64,000 nucleotides of DNA from Allobosea sp. LC85 (lineage in GTDB: Bacteria; Pseudomonadota; Alphaproteobacteria; Rhizobiales; Beijerinckiaceae), in assembly GCF_000735605.1 (NCBI RefSeq), contig NZ_JPKG01000004.1:124001-188000 (forward strand). The letters are read 5' to 3'. The notes under the pieces are model-generated. The model worked only from the letters and a program-made list of their open reading frames with translations, was not told where the DNA came from and ran no database searches. This document shows, piece after piece, positions 8,581 to 17,175 of the stretch. Each line of letters opens with the position of its first letter. The stretch's first letter is position 1. The translations under genes were made by a program, and so were the position numbers.

Positions 8581-10368
8581 ATGAATAGTCAAGACATTCA
8601 GGGGATGGTGAACAATCTGAAGGAAGGGCGCCTTTCGCGGCGGTCCTTTATTCAGAGAATGGCGGCTGTGGGGATCACGGCGCCGATCGCGAGCCAGATC
8701 CTTGCCTGGAACGGCGTCGCGATGGCGAACGCTACGCTCGAATACAAGCCGACAAAGGCTGGCGGCGGCGGGCCGTTGAAGATCCTGCTCTGGCAGGCGC
8801 CGACCCTGCTGAACCCGCATTTCGCCTCCGGCACCAAGGACCAGGTCGCCTCGCGCGTCTTCTATGAGCCGCTCGCCGGCTGGGACAAGGAGGGCAATCT
8901 CGTCCCGCAGCTCGCGGCCGAAGCTCCGACCAAGGCGAATGGTGGCCTTTCCGAGGATGGCAAGAGCGTCACCTGGAAGCTGAAGCAGGGCGTGACCTGG
9001 CATGACGGCAAGCCGTTCACGGCCGATGACGTCGTCTTCACCTGGGAATATGCCGCCGATCCGGCGACCGCCGCCTATACGACCGGCGCCTACAAGGACA
9101 TCAAGGTCGAGAAGATCAACTCCCATACCGTCAAGGTGATCTTCAAGGAAGCGACGCCGTTCTGGGCCGACGCTTTCGTCGGCGTCGCCGGCATGATCAT
9201 CCCGAAGCATCATTTCGGCGAGTACAAGGGCGCCAAGTCGCGTGAGGCTCCGGCGAACCTGAAGCCCGTCGGCACCGGCCCCTACAAGTTCGTCGACTTC
9301 AAGCCCGGCGACGTCCTCACCGGCACGCGCAACGAGAATTACCACGTCCAGAACAAGCCGCATTTCGACACGCTCGAGGTCAAGGGCGGTGGTGACGCGA
9401 TCTCGGCGGCGCGCGCCGTGCTGCAGACCGGCGAATACGACTATGCCTGGGATACGCTGGTCGAGGACGAAGTCCTCAAGCGCATGGAAACCGGCGGCCG
9501 CGGCAAGATCAGCGCAGCGCCGGCCGGCGACGTGGAGTTCATCACCCTGAACACCACGGATCCGTGGACCGAGGTCGATGGCGAGCGTTCGAGCGTCAAG
9601 ACCAAGCACCCGACGCTGAGCGACCCGGCCGTGCGCCAGGCGATCAACCTGCTGATCGACCGCGACTCGATCCAGAAGTTCATCTATGGCCGCGGCGGCA
9701 TCGCGACGGCGAGCTTCGTCAACCAGCCGAAGCAGTTCAAGTCGGAGAAGCTGAAATACGAATTCAGCCTCGAGAAGGCCAACAAGATCCTCGACGAGGC
9801 CGGCTGGAAGAAGGGCGCCGACGGTATCCGCGAGAAGGACGGCAAGAAGCTCAAACTCGTCTTCCAGACCTCGATCAACGCGCCGCGTCAGAAGGTCCAG
9901 GCGATCATCAAGCAGGCCTGCCAGCGTGCCGGCATCGAGCTTGAGCTGAAGTCGGTGACCGCGTCCGTGTTCTTCTCCTCGGACGTCGCCAACCCCGACA
10001 CCTACACCAAGCTCTATGTCGACATGGAGATGTACACCACGACGCAGCCGCAGCCCGATCCGGAGCGCTTCCTGAACCAGTTCGTGTCCTGGGAGATCGC
10101 CAACAAGGACAACAAGTGGCTCGGCCGCAACGTCTCGCGCTACTCCGACCCGGCGGCTGACGAGGCCTACAAGGCCGCGCAGAAGGAACTTGACCCGGCC
10201 AAGCGCGCAGCCCTGCTGATCAAGGTCAACGAGATCTTCTGCGAAGCCAACGTCATCCTGCCGGTCCTGTCGCGGACCAAGGTCGTCGCTGCGGCGCTGA
10301 GCCTCGCGCATGATCACAGCGGCTGGGACGTCGACACCTGGAACCTCGCGTCCTGGTATCGCAACTAA
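8581..10368 (+). CDS. Peptide/nickel-type ABC transporter substrate-binding protein (SBP family 5)
   Basis: A 595-residue periplasmic binding protein of the DppA/OppA family for oligopeptides or similar ligands. The N terminus carries a twin-arginine-type signal (SRRSFIQ, residues 19-25), a hydrophobic stretch and a VAMA cleavage site near residue 54. The SBP_bac_5 domain follows, with LLWQAPTLLNPHFASGTKDQ and the family segment VTWHDGKPFTADDVVFTWEY near residue 138. No permease or ATPase genes adjoin it, so its transporter partners must be encoded elsewhere. A perfect 17-bp hairpin directly follows the stop. Confidence 0.9.
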   Translation: MNSQDIQGMVNNLKEGRLSRRSFIQRMAAVGITAPIASQILAWNGVAMANATLEYKPTKAGGGGPLKILLWQAPTLLNPHFASGTKDQVASRVFYEPLAGWDKEGNLVPQLAAEAPTKANGGLSEDGKSVTWKLKQGVTWHDGKPFTADDVVFTWEYAADPATAAYTTGAYKDIKVEKINSHTVKVIFKEATPFWADAFVGVAGMIIPKHHFGEYKGAKSREAPANLKPVGTGPYKFVDFKPGDVLTGTRNENYHVQNKPHFDTLEVKGGGDAISAARAVLQTGEYDYAWDTLVEDEVLKRMETGGRGKISAAPAGDVEFITLNTTDPWTEVDGERSSVKTKHPTLSDPAVRQAINLLIDRDSIQKFIYGRGGIATASFVNQPKQFKSEKLKYEFSLEKANKILDEAGWKKGADGIREKDGKKLKLVFQTSINAPRQKVQAIIKQACQRAGIELELKSVTASVFFSSDVANPDTYTKLYVDMEMYTTTQPQPDPERFLNQFVSWEIANKDNKWLGRNVSRYSDPAADEAYKAAQKELDPAKRAALLIKVNEIFCEANVILPVLSRTKVVAAALSLAHDHSGWDVDTWNLASWYRN

Positions 10369-10375
10369 GAACCAG

Positions 10376-10414
10376 GCAGTCCCTCGCCGGGAGGTCATCC
10401 CGGCGAGGGACTGC
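10376..10414 (+). terminator. Perfect 17-bp stem-loop after the binding-protein gene
   Basis: GCAGTCCCTCGCCGGGA at 10376-10392 pairs fully with 10398-10414 around a 5-nt loop, starting 8 bp after the stop codon. There is no long T tract, so it may act as a terminator or as a 3' mRNA-stabilising hairpin. Confidence 0.7.
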
Positions 10415-10519
10415 ACCCGATCTAAGCGGCGCCGACATCATTCCGGCACCGCACTCCCGCAAGGCATTGGGCCGGTTCCGCGAGCGGCTGCTGCCATCCA
10501 CCGTCATCGAATGGTGGGT

Positions 10520-10626
10520 TAGATCATCGGACCGGATATCGTATCCGGCCCGATGATCTAACCTTTTTGTGTTTGCATCGGCTTTGCCCCGAAAACCGCA
10601 ATCCACTTTTCGGGCCGATGCTTTAG
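10520..10626. repeat. Two-module palindromic intergenic element, family B copy 1
   Basis: Module 1 (10522-10558) is a near-perfect hairpin GATCATCGG...CCGATGATC. Module 2 (10575-10626) is an imperfect inverted repeat from GCATCGG to CCGATGCTTTAG, with the core CGAAAACCGCAATCCACTTT. Other copies are at 32727-32827, 36872-36941 (truncated) and 39126-39229. Confidence 0.85.
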
Positions 10627-10651
10627 GTGACAGGCGACGCGAAGGAGGGCG

Positions 10652-11278
10652 GTGGCGAGGATGGCGAAGATCGATTTCAAGAAGGCCCTTAGACCACTCT
10701 ATGACCCGCCCACCGGGGACTTCGCTTTGGTCGACGTGCCGCAGATGCCGTTCGTGAAGGTGAACGGTGAAGGCGATCCCAACACCGCGCTGGCCTACCG
10801 TTCGGCGGTCGAATGGCTCTACGGGGTCAGCTACGCCATGAAGTTCGCCGCAAAGGCGGCGCTCGGCAGAGACTATGTGGTGCCGCCGCTGGAAGGATTG
10901 TGGTGGGCCGACGATTCCCGGAGCTTCATCACCCGCGAAAAGAGCCAATGGCGCTGGACGATGATGATCATGGCTCCTGATTTCGTCAGCCATGACATGT
11001 TCGAGAGGGCGGTGGCCAAGACGGGCGGCAAGCTTGGTCAGCCCCCGCAGAGCCTGCGCCACGAATCCTATGCCGAAGGGCTCTCGCTCCAGACCCTGCA
11101 TGTCGGCAGCTATGATGAGGAAGGTCCGGTTCTGGCCCGGCTCCATGATGAGGTGATGCCGGGCAAGGGGATGACCTTCAACGGCCCCCACCACGAGATC
11201 TATCTGAGCGATCCGCGCAAGACTGCAGCGGCCAGGCTCAAGACGGTCCTTCGCCAGCCGGTGATAGCCGTGGCGTAG
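10652..11278 (+). CDS. GyrI-like small-molecule-binding domain protein
   Basis: A 208-residue single-domain protein of the GyrI-like family (ligand-binding fold of the AraC/SOG effector domains). Recognisable segments are VDVPQMPFVKVNGEGDPN near residue 29, the GLWWADD segment near residue 85, QTLHVGSYDEEGPVLARLHD near residue 148, and HHEIYLSDPRKT near residue 179. A GTG at 10652 lies only 3 bp from GGAGG and an ATG at 10661 lies 12 bp away; the choice is uncertain. Members bind diverse small molecules and some hydrolyse cyclopropanoids. The ligand here is unknown. Confidence 0.8.
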   Translation: MARMAKIDFKKALRPLYDPPTGDFALVDVPQMPFVKVNGEGDPNTALAYRSAVEWLYGVSYAMKFAAKAALGRDYVVPPLEGLWWADDSRSFITREKSQWRWTMMIMAPDFVSHDMFERAVAKTGGKLGQPPQSLRHESYAEGLSLQTLHVGSYDEEGPVLARLHDEVMPGKGMTFNGPHHEIYLSDPRKTAAARLKTVLRQPVIAVA

Positions 11279-11376
11279 GAGGGCCGGTCGGGCGCAAGTC
11301 GCCCCCGGCCAATCCGCTCATGCGCTTCTGGCAGTAGCCTGCGGCTTCGGTTCATTCCGTGAAGTGCCGCGCGCCT

Positions 11377-11679
11377 TCAGATCGGCCCGTGCCGGTAGAG
11401 GTGAACCGGCTTCCGGGGCGCGCGTGTGATTGCGCCCTTTGCCTCGAGATCGAGCTGGACGGCTTTCAACCACCATCCCGCCGTCTTGCCTCCGGGGAAC
11501 AGGTCTCCCGGAAGCCGGGAGAGGAGCGCCTCCTTCGCCTCGGCCGGCGTCAGGCCCGGTGGCTGGCTTGGCAGGACGGCCAGCAGCGCTGCGCGCATCG
11601 CCAGATATTTCGCGCGATCGACCCGTTCGATGCTTCCGGGCTTGTTGACGTTCTCGATCTCGATCTTGTCCTCAGGCAT
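11377..11679 (-). CDS. Small conserved protein of unknown function (winged-helix-like)
   Basis: A 100-residue protein with no catalytic motif that I recognise. It begins MPEDKIEIENVNKPGS and contains a helix-rich central part (LTPAEAKEALLSRLPGDLF) and a basic C terminus (ITRAPRKPVHLYRHGPI). The style resembles small DUF6958-type proteins, but I am not sure of that assignment. Its start overlaps the end of the GFA-fold gene by 8 bp, so it is the third gene of a tetR-led operon. Confidence 0.65.
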   Translation of the reverse strand: MPEDKIEIENVNKPGSIERVDRAKYLAMRAALLAVLPSQPPGLTPAEAKEALLSRLPGDLFPGGKTAGWWLKAVQLDLEAKGAITRAPRKPVHLYRHGPI

Positions 11680-12208
11680 CGATCGTCCCCGTCACGTCAA
11701 TCCTGGGATTGCGAAAACCCATTCCGATCCACGCCCCCAGGAGTTTGGCGTAGAACGATACCGAGTGGCTCTTCAGATTGGGGATGTCGTCCGGGAGGTT
11801 GGACGCATCGGCACAATCGCCGGCCATTGTCCGGATCCGGGCCTTTGGCCGCGCCGCATCCGGCCAGAGATGCAGATAGACGCTCAGCCAGTGCGCGCCC
11901 TTCATTTCCAGGAAGATCGGCGTATTGCAGCATGTCGCGACGACACGACGCGAGCCCGCATCGGCCGAGAGCCGGAATTCGCTCAAGCGCTCCGTGCCCG
12001 ACAGGATCCGGACCCGGTCCTTGCGATACTCCGCGCAGGGCGTCGCGCCGTAGGATGTCAGGACGCTCCTCGCACCGGGAAGCGTGGCCAGCCGATCGGC
12101 CGCAGCCCTGCAGCTGTCGCACAGGCACTCGGAGACGAGGATCGGCGCTCCCTTCAACGCCAGGCGCACTTGCCCGCAGGCGCAGCCAACCTCGCTGATT
12201 TCGCTCAT
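11672..12208 (-). CDS. GFA/DUF6151-type zinc-binding protein
   Basis: A 178-residue protein with a cysteine-rich zinc-binding fold related to glutathione-dependent formaldehyde-activating enzymes. Cysteine pairs are seen at residues 9 and 11 (GCACGQV), 28-33 (ECLCDSC) and in VVATCCNTPIFLE near residue 92. The C-terminal part (residues 100-178) is longer than in minimal GFA proteins, which fits the DUF6151 subgroup. It overlaps tetR by 4 bp and the downstream small gene by 8 bp. A catalytic role in formaldehyde metabolism is not established for this subgroup. Confidence 0.78.
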   Translation of the reverse strand: MSEISEVGCACGQVRLALKGAPILVSECLCDSCRAAADRLATLPGARSVLTSYGATPCAEYRKDRVRILSGTERLSEFRLSADAGSRRVVATCCNTPIFLEMKGAHWLSVYLHLWPDAARPKARIRTMAGDCADASNLPDDIPNLKSHSVSFYAKLLGAWIGMGFRNPRIDVTGTIDA

Positions 12209-12840
12209 GTCTCCACCTCCTCTGTGACGTGAAACAGGTGCCGGATGTAGCGCTCCAGATGATCAAGGCTTTCTCGCGCAAGCTCGGGATCGTTCCCGGC
12301 CTTCGCCAGGACGAAGCCGCCCTGGATGATGGTTTGCGTGTGCCGCGCGAGGCTTTCCGCCGTCCAGTCGCCGGTGATGCCGCGCTCCCGTCGGGCCGCC
12401 TCGATATCGGCCACGAGCGTCGCCGCATGGCCGAGGATGCTGCGGCCACAGGCATCGCGAATGGCCGGGGAACTGGCGAAAACCTCCTGCGCCATCGTGC
12501 CGACCAGGCAGGTGAACTCGGCCAGATCGCCTGCAATGATCGCCTTGCGGAACGCGACATAGGCGAGAATGCGCTCCAGCGGATCAGACGGGGCGTGGTA
12601 GGGCGCGGCGGCGAAGAATGCAGAGGTCGTCTCCGCCCAGAACTCCGCAGCCGCCACCCCCAGAGCGTCCTTGCTGCCGAACTGATGGAAGAACGCTCCC
12701 TTGGTGACGTCGGCTGACTTGCAGAGCTCGTCGACGGCCGTCGCTGCGAAGCCTTTGGTTCGAACGACATCACGCGCCGCCTCGAGGAGCCGGATGCGTG
12801 CGCTGCCGCGCTCAGGCGATTGTTTGGTCGGTCTCGGCAT
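12205..12840 (-). CDS. TetR/AcrR-family transcriptional repressor
   Basis: A 211-residue TetR-family regulator with the N-terminal HTH (ARIRLLEAARDVVRTKGFAA, AVDELCKSADVTKGAFFHQF) and a C-terminal ligand domain resembling the TetR_C type found in AcrR-like repressors. A perfect ATACC...GGTAT dyad sits 10 bp upstream of the start, so autoregulation is likely. It leads a three-gene overlapping operon, which it probably represses until an electrophile or other toxic ligand binds. Confidence 0.9.
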   Translation of the reverse strand: MPRPTKQSPERGSARIRLLEAARDVVRTKGFAATAVDELCKSADVTKGAFFHQFGSKDALGVAAAEFWAETTSAFFAAAPYHAPSDPLERILAYVAFRKAIIAGDLAEFTCLVGTMAQEVFASSPAIRDACGRSILGHAATLVADIEAARRERGITGDWTAESLARHTQTIIQGGFVLAKAGNDPELARESLDHLERYIRHLFHVTEEVET

Positions 12841-12849
12841 AAGTGCAAC

Positions 12850-12867
12850 ATACCATACGGTCGGTAT
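12850..12867. promoter_or_regulatory. Candidate TetR operator
   Basis: ATACC at 12850-12854 and GGTAT at 12863-12867 form a perfect dyad with an 8-bp spacer in an AT-rich stretch immediately before tetR (start at 12840). The position and form are typical of an autoregulatory TetR-family site. Confidence 0.6.
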
Positions 12868-12955
12868 TTATCAATTACCTGAGCCGGCACGGCGCCACGC
12901 GGCGGGTTGGATGCGATTGGCGAAAGGCTGCAGCCGTATCGCGCGACTGCGCGGC

Positions 12956-14239
12956 TCAGGCCGGCGCGATCGGGAGATGCGCCACTTGCGCGCCGACCTC
13001 GTAATGGGCCTCCCTGATGCCCCGGAAGGCCGGGATGGCGAGATCGGATACCGGCAACGGCATGCCGGCAAGATCGATCTCGCCGAGGATGAGACGGGCG
13101 AGTTCGCGCCCGAAGACCGTGCCCGGCGCGATGCCGCGTCCATTGTAGCCGCTGAAGCCGATCGCGTTCGGGCCGTAGCTGTGCAGCCGCGGCAGATGAT
13201 CTGGCGTCATGCCGATCTTGCCGTACCATTCCGTCTCCAACTCGAATTCGCCGAGCTGCGGAAACAGCTTGCGGATATGCCGCTTCACCCAGGCGCGATG
13301 AACGCTCAAGCCCGTCCCGCGCAGCGCACCGACGCTGCCGACGATCAGCCGCCCCTCGGCATCGAGCCGGAACCCGCTCAGGATGGTCTTGGTGTCCCAG
13401 CCCGCGCCGCCATTCGGCAGGATGGTCTTGCGGATATTGTGGCCGAGCGGCGCGGTCGAGACGTGGAAATAGGGCAGGTGGACCTGCTCCTCGCGAATGC
13501 TGGCGGTCGCCCCGGTCGAATAGGCGTCCGTCGCCAGGATGAGCCAGTCGGCGCTGACGCTGCCGCCGGCTGTCCTGACCAGCCAGGCGTTGCCGCTGCG
13601 CTCGAAGGCGGTCACCGCACTGCCGGTGTGGATGGTCGCGCCTTCGGTCATGGCGGCGCCCGCCAGGCCGCGGGCATAGGCGAGCGGCTGGATCGTGCCG
13701 GCGCGCGGGTCGAACAGCGAGCCGGTATAACCGGCAGCCCCGGTCCTCGCCTGCGTATCGCCCGCGCTCAGGAGTTCGACCTTGGCGCCGAGCCGGCTCC
13801 ACTGCGCTTGGCGGGCCTGAAGCTGCTTCAGGCCGCTGGCGCCGACGGCGCAATGATAGGTGCCGCGATGATCGGACTGGCAGGACATGCCATAGCGTTC
13901 CGTGAGCGCGAAGACCTCGCGCGGCGCTTCGCCGAGCAATCCGATCAGGCGGTTGCCATGGACCGGGCCGAGCGTGGCGATCAGATCGTCGGGCATCACC
14001 CAGAGGCCGGCATTGACGAAGCCCGAGTTGCGGCCGGACGCGCCGAAGCCGATCTCGACCGCCTCCAGAACCACGACCTTTCTGCCGGCCTTCGCCAGGT
14101 GGAGGGCGGCTGACAGCCCGGTATAGCCGGCGCCGACGATGACGACGTCTGCCGATGCTTGCCCGCTCAGGACCGTGGTCGGTGGCGCGGGCGGGGCCGA
14201 GAGCTCCCACAGCCCGTGCGAACGCTTGTCCCTTAGCAT
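12956..14239 (-). CDS. FAD-dependent oxidoreductase of the DAO family (PuuB/GlpO-like)
   Basis: A 427-residue flavoprotein of the D-amino-acid-oxidase superfamily, likely oxidising an amine or amino acid with FAD. The dinucleotide-binding motif DVVIVGAGYTGLSAALHLAK is near residue 32, GFGASGRNSGFVNAG near residue 65, and FSGYNGRGIAPGTVFGREL near residue 360. The architecture matches gamma-glutamylputrescine oxidases and related enzymes. ATG 14239 was chosen because GGAG lies 7 bp upstream; the ATG at 14272 is weaker. No transporter genes adjoin, so the substrate is open. Confidence 0.85.
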   Translation of the reverse strand: MLRDKRSHGLWELSAPPAPPTTVLSGQASADVVIVGAGYTGLSAALHLAKAGRKVVVLEAVEIGFGASGRNSGFVNAGLWVMPDDLIATLGPVHGNRLIGLLGEAPREVFALTERYGMSCQSDHRGTYHCAVGASGLKQLQARQAQWSRLGAKVELLSAGDTQARTGAAGYTGSLFDPRAGTIQPLAYARGLAGAAMTEGATIHTGSAVTAFERSGNAWLVRTAGGSVSADWLILATDAYSTGATASIREEQVHLPYFHVSTAPLGHNIRKTILPNGGAGWDTKTILSGFRLDAEGRLIVGSVGALRGTGLSVHRAWVKRHIRKLFPQLGEFELETEWYGKIGMTPDHLPRLHSYGPNAIGFSGYNGRGIAPGTVFGRELARLILGEIDLAGMPLPVSDLAIPAFRGIREAHYEVGAQVAHLPIAPA

Positions 14240-14276
14240 GTGCCTGCTCCATTCATTTGCGTTCAGACCCAACCGT

Positions 14277-14361
14277 CATTGCGAGAAGCGCAGCGACGAA
14301 GCAATCCAGGGGGACGTCGAGCGCTGTCGCCTCTGGATTGCTTCGCTCCGCTCGCAATGAC
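14277..14361. repeat. Palindromic intergenic element, family D copy 1
   Basis: CATTGCGAG-AAGCG-CAGCGACGAAGCAATCCAG pairs with CTGGATTGCTTCGCTCCGCTCGCAATG around a central GGGGACGTCGAGCGCTGTCG. This is the common alphaproteobacterial extragenic palindrome type. It lies between convergently read ends of minus-strand genes. Confidence 0.8.
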
Positions 14362-14449
14362 GATGGGCTATCCGCGAGCTTAAGCCTTCGCTTCGTCGTC
14401 GGGATGGCCCATTTCGCAGAACGCACCTTTTGCGTTCAGACCCAACCGT

Positions 14450-14534
14450 CATTGCGAGAAGCGCAGCGACGATGCAATCCAGGGGGACGTCGAGCGCTGC
14501 CGCCTCTGGATTGCTTCGCTACGCTCGCAATGAC
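14450..14534. repeat. Palindromic intergenic element, family D copy 2
   Basis: Nearly identical to the copy at 14277-14361, with point differences such as GACGATGCAATCC and GCTGCCGCC. It was evidently copied as part of the larger tandem duplication rather than by independent insertion. Confidence 0.8.
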
Positions 14535-14557
14535 GGATCGATGGGCTATCGGCGATC

Positions 14558-15373
14558 TCAGGCCTTCGCTTCGTCGTCGGGATGGCCCATTTCGCAGAAC
14601 TTGCCGCCGAGATAGCGGCCGGTCGGGGATTTGGGGTCGAGGGCCGGCGCGTTCGCCTCGACCTTGGCGCGAAACGCTTCCGAGCTGTCCTGCGGGTGGT
14701 AGCCGAGATGGTTGGCGCCGCTGTTGTCGACCGCCTTCACTGTGTTGTCCGAGGTTCCAAACGAGATCGTGTGGCCGACGAACGGCGCCGTCAGCGAGGC
14801 TTCGACGAGGCGCACGCAATCGGCGAAGGAGAGATAGGACCACAGCATCCGGCGGTCGACAGGTTCGGGGAAGGACGAGAAGATGCGCAGGCACGCCGTC
14901 TCGATGCCGAACTTGTCCCAATAGAGCCGGCTCAGGCTTTCCACGAAGGTTTTGCCGACGCCGTAGAGGCAGTCCGGCCGAACCGGCGCATCGACCGAAA
15001 TCTGCGCTCCGATCTCGTGGAAGCCGATCGCATGGACGGACGAGGCGTAGACGATGCGTTTGACCCCGTGTTTCCGGGCGCCCTCATAGATGTGGTAGGA
15101 GGCGCGAATACCGGAATCGAGGATGGTCTGCCAGTCCCGCTCGGTCGGCGCGCCGCCGAAATGGACGATGGCATCGCAGCCCTCGGTCGCCGCGATCGTC
15201 GCCTCCATGTCGGCGAGATCGAAGATCGCCTGCTCCTCGTTGGCGGCGAGCGGGCCGAGCGGCTCGCGGTCGGCGACGCGGATCGTCCCGGCGAGATGTG
15301 CGAGCCCGATGCGAAGCTGAGAGCCGAGACGGCCGGCCGCGCCGGTGATCAGGATACGGTCGTAATGCGGCAT
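14558..15373 (-). CDS. NAD-dependent sugar dehydrogenase/epimerase family protein, uronate-dehydrogenase-like
   Basis: A 271-residue extended short-chain dehydrogenase. The Rossmann motif ILITGAAGRLGSQ lies at residues 7-19, the NAD segment DLADMEATI near residue 52, VHFGGAPTER near residue 69, the catalytic-region serines in VYASSVHAIGF near residue 107, and the active-site YGVGK near residue 136. The pattern follows Agrobacterium-type uronate dehydrogenase (NAD oxidation of galacturonate or glucuronate to the aldaric lactone). The terminal codons have been duplicated downstream. No uronate operon surrounds it, so the substrate is only suggested. Confidence 0.78.
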   Translation of the reverse strand: MPHYDRILITGAAGRLGSQLRIGLAHLAGTIRVADREPLGPLAANEEQAIFDLADMEATIAATEGCDAIVHFGGAPTERDWQTILDSGIRASYHIYEGARKHGVKRIVYASSVHAIGFHEIGAQISVDAPVRPDCLYGVGKTFVESLSRLYWDKFGIETACLRIFSSFPEPVDRRMLWSYLSFADCVRLVEASLTAPFVGHTISFGTSDNTVKAVDNSGANHLGYHPQDSSEAFRAKVEANAPALDPKSPTGRYLGGKFCEMGHPDDEAKA

Positions 15374-15457
15374 GCTATCCTCGCGTCTGACCGCCGCACC
15401 GGGACGGTACGGCGGCGATTGGGATCATCGGCGTTGCGGGTCTCAAAAGGCACGGCG

Positions 15458-17173
15458 TCATCCGGCCGGGGGCAGTTCGCCGCGCTTCAGCCCGGCTTCG
15501 ACCGCCGCGATCTCGGCATCGCTGATGTCGTACGCGGCCTTGGCCGCCGAGGCCGAGACATAGCCGAGCGCGAGGTCGCGCAGCACTGCGGCGCGGCTGC
15601 GCTCCGCGGCCGGGCCGTAACCGGCGCCGCCGGGCAATGACAGCATGACCTTGCGGCCCTCGGGAACGGCCTGGCGCCCCTTGCCGGCCATGGCGGTGCC
15701 GTCATCGAGGCGGATTTCGGTCGCGCCGCCATCGGCCCCGCCAAGGCGGCCGCGCGGCGGATGCTTCACGCGGTCGAACATCGCGGACATGTCGAAGACA
15801 TGGCCCGCGACGGCGCCGACCTCCATGAACTGGCCGAGCCCGCCGCGGAAGCGGCCGGCGCCGCCGGAATCGGGTCGCAATTCCTTGCGCCAGATGATGA
15901 TCGGGCCGGCATGCTCCGTCGCCTCGATCGGCATGGTCATGACGCCGGAGGGGAAGGCGGTGGTGTTCATGCCGTCGAGCGTCGGGCGTGCGCCCGATCC
16001 GCCGCAATTGAACATCAAGACCTCGGCGCGCCTGGCTCCGGCAAGCCGGGCAGCCTCCGAGGCCGGACGCAGCGAGACCTGGAAATTGCAGAGCGGACCC
16101 GCGCCCTCGGCCGGAACGGTCCTGGGCACGAGCTTGTCGAGCGCATCATAGACCGTGTCGGGGATGAGATGGCCGATGACATGGCGCAGCGCGACGGGCG
16201 CCGGATGCAGCGCGTTGACGATCGTGTTCTCCGGGGCCGTGATGCGGAAGGGCTCGAGCGAGGCCGCATTATTGGGGATTTCGGGCGCGATCGCGCATTT
16301 CAGGGCATAGCAGGCATAGGCCTTGGAATAGACCATCGGGCAGTTGATGCCCTTGAGGTCGACGCCGGACGAACCAGTGAAATCGACGCAAACCTCGTCC
16401 GTGCCGATCGTGACCTTGACCCTGAGTTCGATCGGCGTGGCGAAACCGTCGCTGAGCATGGCGCCCTCGGCTGCACCGGGCTTGAGCGCCGCGATTTTCT
16501 CCAGCGTCGCCTGGCGCGAATTCTCGAGGATGAAATCGCCGACCTGCTCCAGCCCGTCGAGCGCGAATTCATCGAGCATGCCGGTCAGCCGGCGATGGCC
16601 GACATCGTTGCAGGTCGCGAGCGCGAAGATGTCGCCGACGACCTGGTCGGGCTCGCGGATATTGCCGCGCACCAGCCTGACGAAGGGCTGGTCGACCTGG
16701 CCCCGGTCGGCGAATTTCATGATCGGGATATAGAGGCCTTCCTCATAGACCGAGTTGGCGTCCGCGCCGAAGCCGCGGCCGCCGATATCGACGACATGGG
16801 CCGTGCAGGCGAAGAAGCCGACATGCCGACCCCGGTAGAAGGACGGCGTCACCACCGTGATGTCGTGCAGGTGCCCGGTCCCCATCCAGGGGTCGTTGGT
16901 GATGTAGATGTCGCCTTCGAGGATGTTTTCGGGCCCGATCTCGCGGATGAAATGGGCGACCGCATCGGCCATCGCGTTGACATGGCCGGGCGTGCCGGTC
17001 ACGGCCTGGGCCAGCATCAGCCCGGCCCGGTTATAGACGCCGGCCGAGAGGTCCCCGGCCTCGCGCACCGAGGTCGAGAAGGCCGTGCGGATCAGGGCCT
17101 GGGCCTGCTCCTCGACGATCGAGATCAGGCGGTTCCACATCACCTGCAGCGAAACGGTGGAGAGCGTCGTCAT
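15458..17173 (-). CDS. hyuB: Hydantoinase B/oxoprolinase family subunit
   Basis: A 571-residue HyuB-type subunit. Together with HyuA it performs ATP-dependent opening of hydantoin-, 5-oxoproline- or related cyclic amides, or belongs to the acetone/N-methylhydantoin carboxylase branch. Family marks include NRLISIVEEQAQALIRTAFS at residues 14-33, the metal-site region GDIYITNDPWMGTGHLHDI near residue 92, and the glycine-rich GGAGRFRGGLGQ near residue 458. The length is normal for the family. It starts 2 bp after the hyuA stop, so the two are co-translated. Confidence 0.92.
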   Translation of the reverse strand: MTTLSTVSLQVMWNRLISIVEEQAQALIRTAFSTSVREAGDLSAGVYNRAGLMLAQAVTGTPGHVNAMADAVAHFIREIGPENILEGDIYITNDPWMGTGHLHDITVVTPSFYRGRHVGFFACTAHVVDIGGRGFGADANSVYEEGLYIPIMKFADRGQVDQPFVRLVRGNIREPDQVVGDIFALATCNDVGHRRLTGMLDEFALDGLEQVGDFILENSRQATLEKIAALKPGAAEGAMLSDGFATPIELRVKVTIGTDEVCVDFTGSSGVDLKGINCPMVYSKAYACYALKCAIAPEIPNNAASLEPFRITAPENTIVNALHPAPVALRHVIGHLIPDTVYDALDKLVPRTVPAEGAGPLCNFQVSLRPASEAARLAGARRAEVLMFNCGGSGARPTLDGMNTTAFPSGVMTMPIEATEHAGPIIIWRKELRPDSGGAGRFRGGLGQFMEVGAVAGHVFDMSAMFDRVKHPPRGRLGGADGGATEIRLDDGTAMAGKGRQAVPEGRKVMLSLPGGAGYGPAAERSRAAVLRDLALGYVSASAAKAAYDISDAEIAAVEAGLKRGELPPAG

Positions 17174-17175
17174 GG

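Larger units (their letters stand above)
14256..14600. repeat. Tandem duplication of about 170 bp including the 3' end of the downstream gene
   Basis: Segments 14256-14422 and 14429-14600 align along their length with an offset of 173 bp and a few substitutions and one small insertion. Each copy contains a TTTGCGTTCAGACCC start, one palindromic element of family D, and the last codons of the uronate-dehydrogenase-like gene (antisense, ending GHPDDEAKA and a stop). The duplicate tail at 14256-14422 is therefore a non-functional gene end. Confidence 0.85.

Noticed and set aside
8443..10416. 657-codon minus-strand open frame
   Set aside because: It is the complement frame of the peptide-binding protein gene. 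It lacks a ribosome site and any domain.
11697..14252. 851-codon open frame on the minus strand
   Set aside because: It runs out of frame through the GFA, tetR and DAO oxidoreductase genes, which all have clear family motifs. Its product is low-complexity Arg/Ala/Pro sequence typical of GC-rich shadow frames.
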